DNA from: Ruminococcus sp.
GTDB taxonomy: Bacteria; Bacillota; Clostridia; Oscillospirales; Ruminococcaceae
DNA length: 12,026 bases
Reading direction: 5' to 3'
Assembly: GCA_029063695.1 (NCBI GenBank)
Contig: JAIDNR010000141.1
Location: 1-12,026, forward strand
Shown here: positions 1 through 6,215 of the stretch, piece by piece
How positions within the stretch are numbered: the first letter of the stretch is position 1
Layout of the letters: each line of letters starts with the position of its first letter
Program-made: the position numbers and the translations under genes
Notes under the pieces: generated by a model
What the model was told of the DNA's origin: nothing
Seen by the model: only the letters and a program-made list of their open reading frames with translations
Database searches by the model: none

Positions 1-10
1 AATTTAATAT

Positions 11-41
11 GCGCCTGTGTGGAAATTGGCAGACAGGTTAG
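11..41 (+). pseudogene. Decayed 5' half of a tRNA-Leu gene
   Basis: These 31 bases match the first 31 bases of the intact tRNA-Leu at 118 in 26 positions, including the whole D-loop core GAAATTGGCAGACA. The 10 bases before both copies (AATTTAATAT) are also identical, so the duplication includes flanking DNA. After GTTAG the similarity stops: there is no anticodon loop, no T-arm and no 3' arm able to pair with the 5' acceptor strand. It therefore cannot fold as a tRNA. A second GCGCCTGT occurs at 78-85, perhaps another scrap. The window starts here, so a larger tRNA array could lie upstream. I am sure of the similarity and less sure that it is a dead gene rather than a spacer sequence. Confidence 0.6.
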
Positions 42-117
42 TTTTCGTTTGCGCGTCGTCATTTGAATTATTCCACTGCGCCTGTCGGCAGTCAAAAACA
101 ACAATAAAATTTAATAT

Positions 118-202
118 GCGGGTGTGGTGAAATTGGCAGACACGTTAGATTTAGGTTCTAATGCCTTATGGTATGCAGGTTCAAGTCCTGTCACCCGCAC
201 CA
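118..202 (+). tRNA. tRNA-Leu (anticodon UAG), CCA encoded
   Basis: A complete cloverleaf can be drawn. The acceptor stem is GCGGGTG (118-124) with CACCCGC (192-198), followed by discriminator A199 and an encoded CCA (200-202). The anticodon stem is TTAGA/TCTAA around the loop TTTAGGT, giving anticodon TAG, which reads CUA and by wobble other CUN leucine codons. A long variable arm (TGCC-TTAT-GGTA) marks it as class II, as expected for leucine. The T-arm is GCAGG-TTCAAGT-CCTGT. No convincing promoter lies directly upstream, so it may be processed from a longer tRNA transcript starting outside the window. Its last 12 bases are also the antisense strand of the end of the lipoprotein gene. Confidence 0.96.
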
Positions 203-817
203 TACTTTAGCTTCTTCACCGTTGATATTCATTGTAACTATGTCAAATGATTCAAAATGAACAGTGTTTTCTATGTTCTCAAAAAGTTCATTAAGTTCTT
301 CCAGTTTATTATCATCAATATCTTCTGCGAGACAGAACATTTCACATATGTATAATTTTTTGATACTTTTGGACCACTTATCATCAACTGGTTCAACAGA
401 GATAATTTCAATATTGTCATAATCAAAATTATAGTTATCTATTGTTAGGTATACATCTTTGGCAAATTCAGTGAGGATTCCTGCGTATTTCATCGATTCA
501 TAAACAGCGGACGGAAGTACATTTTTTATAAATTCATCTTCATCTGAGCTGAGGACTGCATCACGTAATCTGTTGAATGCTTCTATATATTCATCATTGC
601 TGCTTACGGTTTCACTTTGCGAAGTTTGCTCAGTCGTTATAATTTCCGGTATTTCAGAGTTTTCGGAGATATTTTCTTCTGGTTCGTACAAATCTTCCAA
701 AATTTTGGAAATTTCCGATGATAAATCTGACGGACTTTCGGATTCATCAGTTCCGCAGGCTGTAAAAATACTGAAAACTGCCGTGACTGCAATCAGCATT
801 GCAAGTATTTTTTTCAT
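191..817 (-). CDS. Putative lipoprotein, function unknown
   Basis: The 208-residue product starts with a classical lipoprotein signal peptide: a KK n-region, a hydrophobic stretch (residues 4-19) and a lipobox ending FTAC, so Cys21 would be lipidated and the protein anchored on the outer face of the membrane. Residues 22-75 are a Ser/Glu/Asp/Thr-rich, low-complexity linker. Residues 76-208 look like a small folded domain with alternating helices and strands and many acidic residues. I do not recognise the domain; similar small lipoproteins are common in ruminococci. The ribosome site AAGGGG (829-834) lies 11 bases before ATG, slightly long. The gene has its own promoter (870-898) after the hydG stop. 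The last codons and TGA stop lie inside the 3' end of the convergent tRNA-Leu gene, and no terminator is visible. Confidence 0.8.
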   Translation of the reverse strand: MKKILAMLIAVTAVFSIFTACGTDESESPSDLSSEISKILEDLYEPEENISENSEIPEIITTEQTSQSETVSSNDEYIEAFNRLRDAVLSSDEDEFIKNVLPSAVYESMKYAGILTEFAKDVYLTIDNYNFDYDNIEIISVEPVDDKWSKSIKKLYICEMFCLAEDIDDNKLEELNELFENIENTVHFESFDIVTMNINGEEAKVWCG

Positions 818-842
818 GATTTTTTAATCCCCTTATAATAAA

Positions 843-868
843 ATTGAGAAGTCCGCAGACTTCTCAAT
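843..868 (-). terminator. Terminator of the hydG operon
   Basis: A perfect 11-bp inverted repeat (843-853 with 858-868, loop of four bases) is followed, reading the minus strand, by TTTTATTA. It sits 30 bases after the hydG stop and should end the operon transcript. Read on the plus strand it is followed by AATTTT, so it is much weaker in that direction. Confidence 0.8.
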
Positions 869-869
869 A

Positions 870-898
870 ATTTTAACATATTTACACATATTTGTCAA
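870..898 (-). promoter_or_regulatory. Promoter of the lipoprotein gene
   Basis: On the minus strand TTGACA (898-893) and TAAAAT (875-870) are separated by exactly 17 bases, with TGT just before the -10 (extended -10). The -35 starts one base after the hydG TGA stop. The predicted start, near 863, falls inside the first arm of the hydG terminator hairpin, so transcripts starting here would lack part of that arm and escape the terminator. Confidence 0.75.
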
Positions 899-2347
899 TC
901 AGAATCTGAAATCACGTTCGCCGTTTCTTATTTTTTCGAGATAGCCAAGTGCTTTCTCACGGCGTTTCGGGTCTGGTACTTTCTGAATTTCACGGTCAAT
1001 GAGTTCCTCGCCGATTTTACGTGTTTCAGGACTTGCATAGTCCTGTAAATACTCCTGTAAGGTAAGCAGGGCATTCGGGTGACAGCAGTTCTGAATCTGT
1101 CCTACTTTGCAGAGTGCCATAAATCTGTCGCCTGTACGTCCCTCACGGTAGCAGGCTGTACAGAATGACGGAATATAACCGCTTTTCATAAGCCACTTTA
1201 CAACTTCGTCAAGTGAACGCTGGTCGGAAACGTCGAACTGTTCTGTATCATGCGGTCTTTCCTCTGAGGAATATCCTGCATAACCGCCGACTGATGTTCT
1301 TGAACCGCCCGAAATCTGTGAAATACCCAGTTTCATTACCTTTTCACGGCAGCTTTCGTTCTCTCTTGTGGAAATAATCATGCCTGTGTATGGAACGGAT
1401 ATTCTGATACAAGCGATAATCTTTGCGAAAGTATCATCGTCAATACCGTTATCAAACTGTGTCGGGTCAATATCAGCAGCTCTTTTGAGTCTCGGAACAC
1501 TTATTGTATGTGGTCCTACACCGTGTACGGCTTCAAGATGTTCAGCGTGCATAAGAAGTCCTGCAAATTCATACTTGTACTTGTCCAGTCCGAAAAGTAC
1601 GCCGAGACCTACATCATCTATACCGCCGTCCATAGCTCTGTCCATAGCCTCAGTATGATATGCGTAATTATGCTTTGGTCCTGCGGGGTGAAGAGTTTCA
1701 TAACTTTCCTTGTGATAAGTTTCCTGAAAAAGAATATACGTTCCGATACCTGCTTCTTTAAGTTTCCTATAATTTTCAACAGTAGTTGCGGCAATATTTA
1801 CATTAACACGTCTGATAGCACCGTTTTTGTGCTTGATTGAATAGATAGTCTTTATGCACTCCAGAATATACTCAATCGGATTATTCACAGGGTCTTCACC
1901 TGCTTCAATGGCAAGTCTCTTGTGACCCATATCCTGTAAAGCAATTACTTCATGCTTAACTTCTTCCTGAGTGAGTTTTTTACGTGGGATTTCTTTATTC
2001 TGTATATGATAAGGACAGTAAACGCACTTGTTTACACAGTAATTCGAGAGGTAAAGCGGTGCGAACATAACAATTCTGTCTCCGTAGAAGTTTTCCTTGA
2101 TTTCGTTTGCAAGTGCATAGATTTTTTCAGTCATTTCAGGTAAATCACACGCAAGGAGTACACTTGCATCACGGTGTGAAAGTCCTGCACATTCAACTCC
2201 ACGACCTGTCTTTTTCGGACGTGCTTTTTCAAGGATTTCCTCAACAAGTTCCTTGTTGTGCTTATTTTTTTCAGCATATTCAAGAGTTTCAAGAATTTCT
2301 TCATGACTGATAAATTCTTCAGCATTTAAGGATTTTACATCATACAT
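899..2347 (-). CDS. hydG: [FeFe] hydrogenase H-cluster maturase HydG (radical SAM)
   Basis: HydG cleaves tyrosine with S-adenosylmethionine chemistry and produces CO and cyanide ligands carried by an iron-cysteine synthon for the hydrogenase H-cluster. The radical-SAM motif CX3CX2C is seen as CVNKCVYC (Cys104, 108, 111). The C-terminal CX2CX22C that holds the auxiliary iron-sulfur cluster and separates HydG from ThiH is present (Cys396, 399, 422). The reading frame opens at 2362, but GGAGG (2356-2360) lies in that first part, eight bases before the ATG at 2347, so I place the start there, giving 482 residues, close to the family's usual length. It follows the unknown 174-residue gene by 24 bases and a TM1266-type regulator, a typical hydrogenase context. 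hydE, hydF and the hydrogenase itself are not in the window. Confidence 0.96.
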   Translation of the reverse strand: MYDVKSLNAEEFISHEEILETLEYAEKNKHNKELVEEILEKARPKKTGRGVECAGLSHRDASVLLACDLPEMTEKIYALANEIKENFYGDRIVMFAPLYLSNYCVNKCVYCPYHIQNKEIPRKKLTQEEVKHEVIALQDMGHKRLAIEAGEDPVNNPIEYILECIKTIYSIKHKNGAIRRVNVNIAATTVENYRKLKEAGIGTYILFQETYHKESYETLHPAGPKHNYAYHTEAMDRAMDGGIDDVGLGVLFGLDKYKYEFAGLLMHAEHLEAVHGVGPHTISVPRLKRAADIDPTQFDNGIDDDTFAKIIACIRISVPYTGMIISTRENESCREKVMKLGISQISGGSRTSVGGYAGYSSEERPHDTEQFDVSDQRSLDEVVKWLMKSGYIPSFCTACYREGRTGDRFMALCKVGQIQNCCHPNALLTLQEYLQDYASPETRKIGEELIDREIQKVPDPKRREKALGYLEKIRNGERDFRF

Positions 2348-2355
2348 AATTTTTT

Positions 2356-2360
2356 CCTCC
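2356..2360 (-). promoter_or_regulatory. Ribosome binding site deciding the hydG start
   Basis: GGAGG on the minus strand, eight bases before the ATG at 2347. It overlaps the first codons of the longer frame starting at 2362, which has no such site of its own, so the shorter start is preferred. Confidence 0.85.
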
Positions 2361-2371
2361 ATTTATTTCAT

Positions 2372-2896
2372 TTATTCTGTTGTTCCGAATATAAACAACA
2401 CAAAATAGTCATGATAAGATATAAAGAAATAGTGCCAAGCCATAGAAAGATATATTCCACCCAGAACGTTAACGTTTTTATCGGGCAGCTTCTTCGGCGA
2501 ATAAACATAAAGCGGTTTATTCAGATACCAGTTTAATGTTCTGAAAAAGTCATCAACTTTTTCAGATACTTCTTTGCTTGAAGAATAAGAATTTATCTGA
2601 CCTGCAAGGACTCCATTTGAAACAAACTCATGTTTATCAAGGTCAAAATTTATTGAATCTATTTTATTTTTTTCAATTTTACTACAGCAATATATTTCAT
2701 TATAATAGTGCAGTCGGTTTTTTACCAAATTGTTCAATAAAGAAATGTCATTGTCTTTTACATAGAAAATATCAGCGTCCATTGCATAGGGAAAATCAAG
2801 AAGCATTCCAAGATTATCAGACAAAACGTCAACAACTCCTGCAAGAAATCCTGTTCCGCCTGTTTCTTTTTCAAATCCCCAGTATTCTTTACTCAT
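2372..2896 (-). CDS. Uncharacterised 174-residue protein in the hydrogenase maturation operon
   Basis: I do not recognise this protein. It has no signal peptide and no clear membrane helix, so it is probably cytoplasmic. The N-terminus is Gly- and Asp-rich with a WGFEKETGGTG start, the middle (residues 45-90) is Asn/Lys/Tyr-rich, and the last 35 residues are strongly aromatic and hydrophobic, ending in YHDYFVLFIFGTTE, which reads as beta strands closing a fold. That ending weakly recalls small SMI1/KNR4- or immunity-type proteins, but this is only an impression. The start is supported by GGAG (2905-2908) eight bases before ATG. It sits 36 bases after the TM1266-type gene and 24 bases before hydG, on the same strand, so it is almost certainly co-transcribed. 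Its AT content looks higher than that of its neighbours, which could mean later insertion. Confidence 0.85.
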   Translation of the reverse strand: MSKEYWGFEKETGGTGFLAGVVDVLSDNLGMLLDFPYAMDADIFYVKDNDISLLNNLVKNRLHYYNEIYCCSKIEKNKIDSINFDLDKHEFVSNGVLAGQINSYSSSKEVSEKVDDFFRTLNWYLNKPLYVYSPKKLPDKNVNVLGGIYLSMAWHYFFISYHDYFVLFIFGTTE

Positions 2897-2932
2897 TAAT
2901 GTATCTCCATAAGTTCAAACACAAAAGAAACT

Positions 2933-3181
2933 TTATTTTTTTGATACAGCCGCCTTGACGGAAACGCCTGAGATACGTCCCAGGCGACCGGTAAGACTGC
3001 TTATCTTGTCGGGCGATGCGTCAAGTGCAACAGAAATCAGCGATATTCCACGCTCTCTGTATGGTATTCCCATACGCCCGATAATAATGTCATTGTAATC
3101 ATGCAGTACACTGTTAACCTCTGCAACTGCTGACGGGTCATCAACAACAATTGCCGTGACTGCTATTCTTTTTTCGTCCAT
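2933..3181 (-). CDS. TM1266-type iron-only hydrogenase system regulator (ACT-like)
   Basis: The 82-residue protein matches the small family named after Thermotoga TM1266, found beside [FeFe]-hydrogenase maturation genes and annotated as a putative hydrogenase-system regulator with an ACT-like fold. Visible family traits are the N-terminal strand KRIAVTAIVVDD, the central HDYNDIIIGRMGIPYRERGI block, a second strand SLISVALDAS, and a short helix leading to the SGVSVKAAVSKK end. Its biochemical role is not established; ACT-like folds often bind small ligands. Its ATG overlaps the TAA of the upstream hydrolase by one base (TAATG), so the two are translationally coupled. Having hydG two genes downstream agrees with the assignment. 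Confidence 0.9.
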   Translation of the reverse strand: MDEKRIAVTAIVVDDPSAVAEVNSVLHDYNDIIIGRMGIPYRERGISLISVALDASPDKISSLTGRLGRISGVSVKAAVSKK

Positions 3182-4014
3182 TAATACCCCATACCTTTCA
3201 GTTCAGATATAATTTCCAGATAAAATTCGGGAATATCCGATATTTCATTTTTGTTGTGCGGATTTTTACGGCTGAATTTCATACGCCTCAAATCGACTTC
3301 ATCGGGATGAGAGATTCCACGATTGCCTGTACCTGTATAAACTCCCTTGAAATCACCCCATGCTACTTCTTTCGGAGTAAGCATACCATCACTTTCGCCG
3401 TCCATAAGCATAACAGCAAAACATGGTATCATCATTATAACGTCACTCAGTGGATTTTTCATTTTAAAGGCATAGCTTCTGTAATAAATATTCTTATTAT
3501 TGGGATTTTTCCTGTTGAAATCCGCCATAAACCGTGTTGTAAGCTGTTCAAGACATCGATAGGTCTGAGGGTTTTCGTCACCGCATATTTTCATTAAAAC
3601 ATCAAATATCCTGCTTCCCGTTCTTAAAAGAACTTTCGGAAGTCTCATAAGCTTATCCATAGTGACTGAGCCGTTATGCGGTGTACTCATTGTAGTTACA
3701 GATGCAATATATTTTCCAAGTCCCATAGTTGAAATCAGATACCTTGCTTCAATTCCGCCTTTTGAATGGGCAATAATATTGACTTTCTCTGCTCCTGTTT
3801 CTGAAATGAACTTCAGCAGTGATTTTTTCAGTATCTTACAGTTATCCTCAATTGAGCCGTTGGCATCCTGAAATCCGAAAAAAATTTCGGCACCGTGTTT
3901 ACGCAGAACTTTTGGGATTCTTCCCCAGTATCCGCATATTTTTCTGTCACGGAATCCCATGCCGTGTACAAAGAAAAGTGGATATTTTGTGTTGCAGTTA
4001 AAATTTTTTGTCAT
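3181..4014 (-). CDS. Lipase-like alpha/beta hydrolase
   Basis: The 277-residue protein has the pattern of a triacylglycerol lipase/esterase. An oxyanion-hole VHGMG is at residues 16-20, the nucleophile elbow is AHSKGG with Ser84, STPHNG follows at 110-115, an acidic residue lies in GESDGML (Asp209 the likely triad Asp) and the His in RGISHPDEVD (His236). There is no signal peptide, so it probably acts inside the cell; the substrate is unknown, and an acyl ester or lipid is inferred from the family only. It is the first gene of the hyd_TM1266-hydG transcript and overlaps the next gene by one base. The start is poorly marked: no strong ribosome site precedes ATG, and a terminator hairpin lies 17-37 bases upstream. 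Confidence 0.85.
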   Translation of the reverse strand: MTKNFNCNTKYPLFFVHGMGFRDRKICGYWGRIPKVLRKHGAEIFFGFQDANGSIEDNCKILKKSLLKFISETGAEKVNIIAHSKGGIEARYLISTMGLGKYIASVTTMSTPHNGSVTMDKLMRLPKVLLRTGSRIFDVLMKICGDENPQTYRCLEQLTTRFMADFNRKNPNNKNIYYRSYAFKMKNPLSDVIMMIPCFAVMLMDGESDGMLTPKEVAWGDFKGVYTGTGNRGISHPDEVDLRRMKFSRKNPHNKNEISDIPEFYLEIISELKGMGY

Positions 4015-4023
4015 ATCAAAAAT

Positions 4024-4051
4024 AAAAAAATGCCCAGAGATATATCGGGCA
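4024..4051 (-). terminator. Terminator in the leader of the hydrolase-hydG operon
   Basis: Reading the minus strand, TGCCC (4051-4047) pairs with GGGCA (4035-4031), extended by a possible G-U pair, and is followed by seven T's (4030-4024). It lies downstream of the promoter at 4170-4198 and just before the hydrolase start, so it would stop transcription before the operon unless relieved. The stem is short, so its strength is uncertain. Confidence 0.65.
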
Positions 4052-4163
4052 TAAAAAGTCAGATTTATTGCTGTTGACCGAAAACAAAGAAAATCTCTGT
4101 TACCCGAAAACGTAATGTTTTTATCAAGAAATCCGACTGCGGAATAAATCCCGAAATCCGATT
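4052..4163 (-). promoter_or_regulatory. Candidate attenuator leader with spaced repeats
   Basis: This is the untranslated leader between the predicted transcription start and the leader terminator. It contains two 19-nt imperfect direct repeats on the minus strand, GTTTTCGGGTAACAGAGAT (4111-4093) and GTTTTCGGTCAACAGCAAT (4085-4067), 15 of 19 identical. It also holds two exact copies of TCGGATTTC (4161-4153 and 4136-4128). CAGAGAT (4099-4093) is perfectly complementary to ATCTCTG inside the terminator (4041-4035), a possible antiterminator. The overlapping AGATTT (4096-4091) can instead pair with AAATCT (4066-4061), which would free the terminator. I do not recognise it as a known riboswitch. 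The complementarities are seen; the switching is inferred. Confidence 0.45.
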
Positions 4164-4169
4164 ATTTAT

Positions 4170-4198
4170 AGTATACCACTTTTCACACGGAATGTCAA
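4170..4198 (-). promoter_or_regulatory. Promoter of the hydrolase-TM1266-orf-hydG operon
   Basis: On the minus strand TTGACA (4198-4193) and TATACT (4175-4170) are 17 bases apart, and TGG precedes the -10 (extended -10). It is a near-consensus housekeeping promoter. The start would be near 4163, leaving a leader of about 150 bases before the hydrolase ATG. It is back to back with the guaA promoter, with 44 bases between the two -35 boxes. Confidence 0.8.
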
Positions 4199-4242
4199 AT
4201 ATTTTTGTTAGTAATTTGTAACATAAAATTTTATTTGTTCTA

Positions 4243-4271
4243 TTGAAATTTCCCGAAAAAAATGATATAAT
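4243..4271 (+). promoter_or_regulatory. Promoter of guaA
   Basis: TTGAAA (4243-4248) and TATAAT (4266-4271) are separated by 17 bases, with TGA before the -10. The predicted start is near 4278, giving an untranslated leader of only about 35 bases, too short for a purine riboswitch. Confidence 0.85.
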
Positions 4272-4312
4272 GATTTTATATAATAAAATAACATAAAATC
4301 AGGGAGGTTTTT

Positions 4313-5863
4313 ATGGCAAATCAGCTTTGTATAGTTATCGATTTCGGCGGACAGTATAATCAGCTTATCGCAAGACGTGTGCGTGAATGCGGTGTTTATT
4401 GTGAAATAAAAAGCTATACTACACCTATTGAAGAGATTAAGTCTCTTAATCCTATGGGAATTATTTTTACAGGTGGTCCGAACAGTGTATATGAAGAAAG
4501 TTCCCCGCATATTTCCAAAGAAATTTTTGAACTTGGTATACCGATTCTTGGTATATGCTATGGCTGTCAGGTCGTGGCTTATACTCTCGGTGGTGAAGTA
4601 TCAGGCTGTGAAAAAAGCGAATACGGCAAAATTGAAATTTCCCAGATAGGCGGTCTGCTCTTTGAGGGAGTTCCCGAAAAAAGTATAGTCTGGATGAGCC
4701 ATACCGATTTTGTAAGTAAGCTTCCTGAGGGATTCAAAGTCACTGCGAAATCAGACGACTGTCCTGCCGCAGCTTTTGAAAATCCTGATAAAAAGCTGTA
4801 TGCCGTACAGTTTCACCCAGAAGTTACTCACAGTGAATACGGAAAAAATATTCTCAGAAATTTCCTTTATGAAGTCTGCAATTTTTCAGGTGACTGGAAA
4901 ATGGACGATTTTATTGATACAACTGTTGCACAGCTCCGTGAACAGATTGGCGGTAAACGTGTAATTCTCGGTCTTTCGGGCGGTGTTGATTCTTCTGTTG
5001 CGGCAGGTCTGCTTTCACGTGCTGTCGGAAAACAGCTTACCTGCGTTTTCGTTGACCAGGGTCTTATGCGTAAAGATGAAGGCAATTTTGTTGAACAGAC
5101 TTTTACACGTCTTTTTGATATGAACTTTGTCCGTGTGAACTGCAAAGATAAATTTATTACTGCTCTCAAAGGCGTGACTGACCCTGAGGACAAGCGTAAA
5201 ATTATCGGTACTGAATTCTACAATGTTTTTTGGGATAAAATCCGTGAGCAGGGTACAGACGGATTTTTCGCTCAGGGTACTATCTATCCCGACAGAATCG
5301 AATCTGGCAAGGGCAATAAAGCAGGTCACGGAAAAACAGATGTCATAAAAACTCACCACAATATGGTTGAAATGCCTGCCGATATTCAGTTTGCAGGTAC
5401 TATTGAACCTCTGAAAGATTTGTTCAAAGATGAAGTCCGTGCAGTCGGCGAAAAGCTCGGTATTCCGCATGAACTTGTATGGAGACAGCCTTTTCCTGGC
5501 CCTGGACTCGGAGTTCGTATTCTCGGGGAAATTACCGAAGATAAAATAAAAGTATTGCAGGAAGCCGATGCCGTTCTGCGTGATGAAATCAGTAAAAGCG
5601 GTATTGAAAGCGAATTGAAGCAGTTCTTTGCTGTACTTCCGAATGTCCGCACCGTCGGAGTTATGGGTGACCACCGTACATATGACCATCTTATTGCTAT
5701 CCGTGCCGTTACTACCGATGATTTTATGACTGCCGACTGGGCTAAAATCCCATACGATATACTTGCCCGTGTATCAAACCGTATCTGCAACGAAGTTGAA
5801 CACGTTAATCGTGTTGTATACGACATAACTTCAAAACCACCTGGAACTGTTGAGTGGGAATAA
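4313..5863 (+). CDS. guaA: GMP synthase (glutamine-hydrolysing)
   Basis: The enzyme converts XMP to GMP using ATP and ammonia taken from glutamine, the last step of GMP synthesis, in the cytoplasm. The 516-residue length is normal. Residues 5-190 are a class I glutamine amidotransferase domain: nucleophile Cys82 in GICYG, and His168 and Glu170 in FHPE. The ATP-pyrophosphatase domain follows with the P-loop SGGVDSS (222-228). The C-terminal dimerisation domain ends with the conserved KPPGTVEWE. AGGGAGG (4301-4307) lies five bases before ATG. The gene is transcribed alone from its own promoter and closed by the terminator at 6004. No purine riboswitch is visible. It diverges from the hydrogenase operon. 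Confidence 0.98.
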   Translation: MANQLCIVIDFGGQYNQLIARRVRECGVYCEIKSYTTPIEEIKSLNPMGIIFTGGPNSVYEESSPHISKEIFELGIPILGICYGCQVVAYTLGGEVSGCEKSEYGKIEISQIGGLLFEGVPEKSIVWMSHTDFVSKLPEGFKVTAKSDDCPAAAFENPDKKLYAVQFHPEVTHSEYGKNILRNFLYEVCNFSGDWKMDDFIDTTVAQLREQIGGKRVILGLSGGVDSSVAAGLLSRAVGKQLTCVFVDQGLMRKDEGNFVEQTFTRLFDMNFVRVNCKDKFITALKGVTDPEDKRKIIGTEFYNVFWDKIREQGTDGFFAQGTIYPDRIESGKGNKAGHGKTDVIKTHHNMVEMPADIQFAGTIEPLKDLFKDEVRAVGEKLGIPHELVWRQPFPGPGLGVRILGEITEDKIKVLQEADAVLRDEISKSGIESELKQFFAVLPNVRTVGVMGDHRTYDHLIAIRAVTTDDFMTADWAKIPYDILARVSNRICNEVEHVNRVVYDITSKPPGTVEWE

Positions 5864-6003
5864 TAAAATTCACTCCGAAAATGCCTGTTTTTCGACATTT
5901 GTGACATACACATACTGTTTCTGATAACAGATTGATAACAGCGGATATATCGGGTTTATTCCATATATCAGGCGGTTATGAAGTCTTGAATACTGTATAA
6001 ATT

Positions 6004-6037
6004 AAAGGTTTTGCTGAATTATCAGTAAGACCTTTTT
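6004..6037 (+). terminator. Terminator of guaA
   Basis: A 14-bp stem with three G-U or U-G wobbles or fewer (6004-6017 with 6022-6035), the tetraloop ATTA and a run of five T's overlapping the 3' arm make a strong Rho-independent terminator about 140 bases after the guaA stop. Its reverse strand also has A/T flanks, so it may act in both directions and stop anything coming from the remnant frame. Confidence 0.88.
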
Positions 6038-6047
6038 GTTGTATATT

Positions 6048-6206
6048 TTAATCTTTCCACTTCTTTGATGGTTCGTGCTTACCGCAGTTATCGGCAGTTT
6101 TTGGAAAATTTATTTTCTGTTCAAGATATTCTTCCGTTGTGATGATGCCGTCCGCAAGTTCCTGACGCGCTTGATTTTGTTTCCGATAGACACTTTCAAT
6201 ACTCCC
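6048..6206 (-). pseudogene. Remnant: C-terminal end of an unidentified protein
   Basis: A stretch of 52 sense codons on the minus strand ends in TAA and is bounded upstream by an in-frame TAA (6207-6209). It has no ATG, GTG, TTG or CTG start in frame. The translation reads like real protein, not noise: a charged helix containing RQELADGIITTEEYLEQK and a polar tail ending KHEPSKKWKD. The DGIITTEEY pattern resembles the short helical tails (SHOCT-like) of many proteins, but I cannot name the family. Most likely it is the 3' end of a lost gene. It is too short for certainty. Confidence 0.4.
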
Positions 6207-6215
6207 TTAATGGAT

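Noticed and set aside
11..97. A second complete tRNA gene upstream of tRNA-Leu
   Set aside because: No 3' acceptor arm pairs with the 5' strand, and the anticodon and T-arms are missing.
899..2347. ThiH (thiamine thiazole synthesis) as the identity of the radical-SAM gene
   Set aside because: ThiH is a close relative, but the C-terminal CX2CX22C and the TM1266-type neighbour fit HydG.
4067..4161. CRISPR array in the hydrogenase leader
   Set aside because: Only two imperfect pairs of short repeats, with spacers under 10-20 bases and no cas genes.
4278..4312. Possible purine riboswitch before guaA
   Set aside because: The promoter leaves only about 35 bases before the start codon, far too few for such a riboswitch.
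5015..5689. Open frame of 224 codons on the minus strand inside guaA
   Set aside because: Shadow of the guaA reading frame; no promoter, no ribosome site and no protein-like motif.
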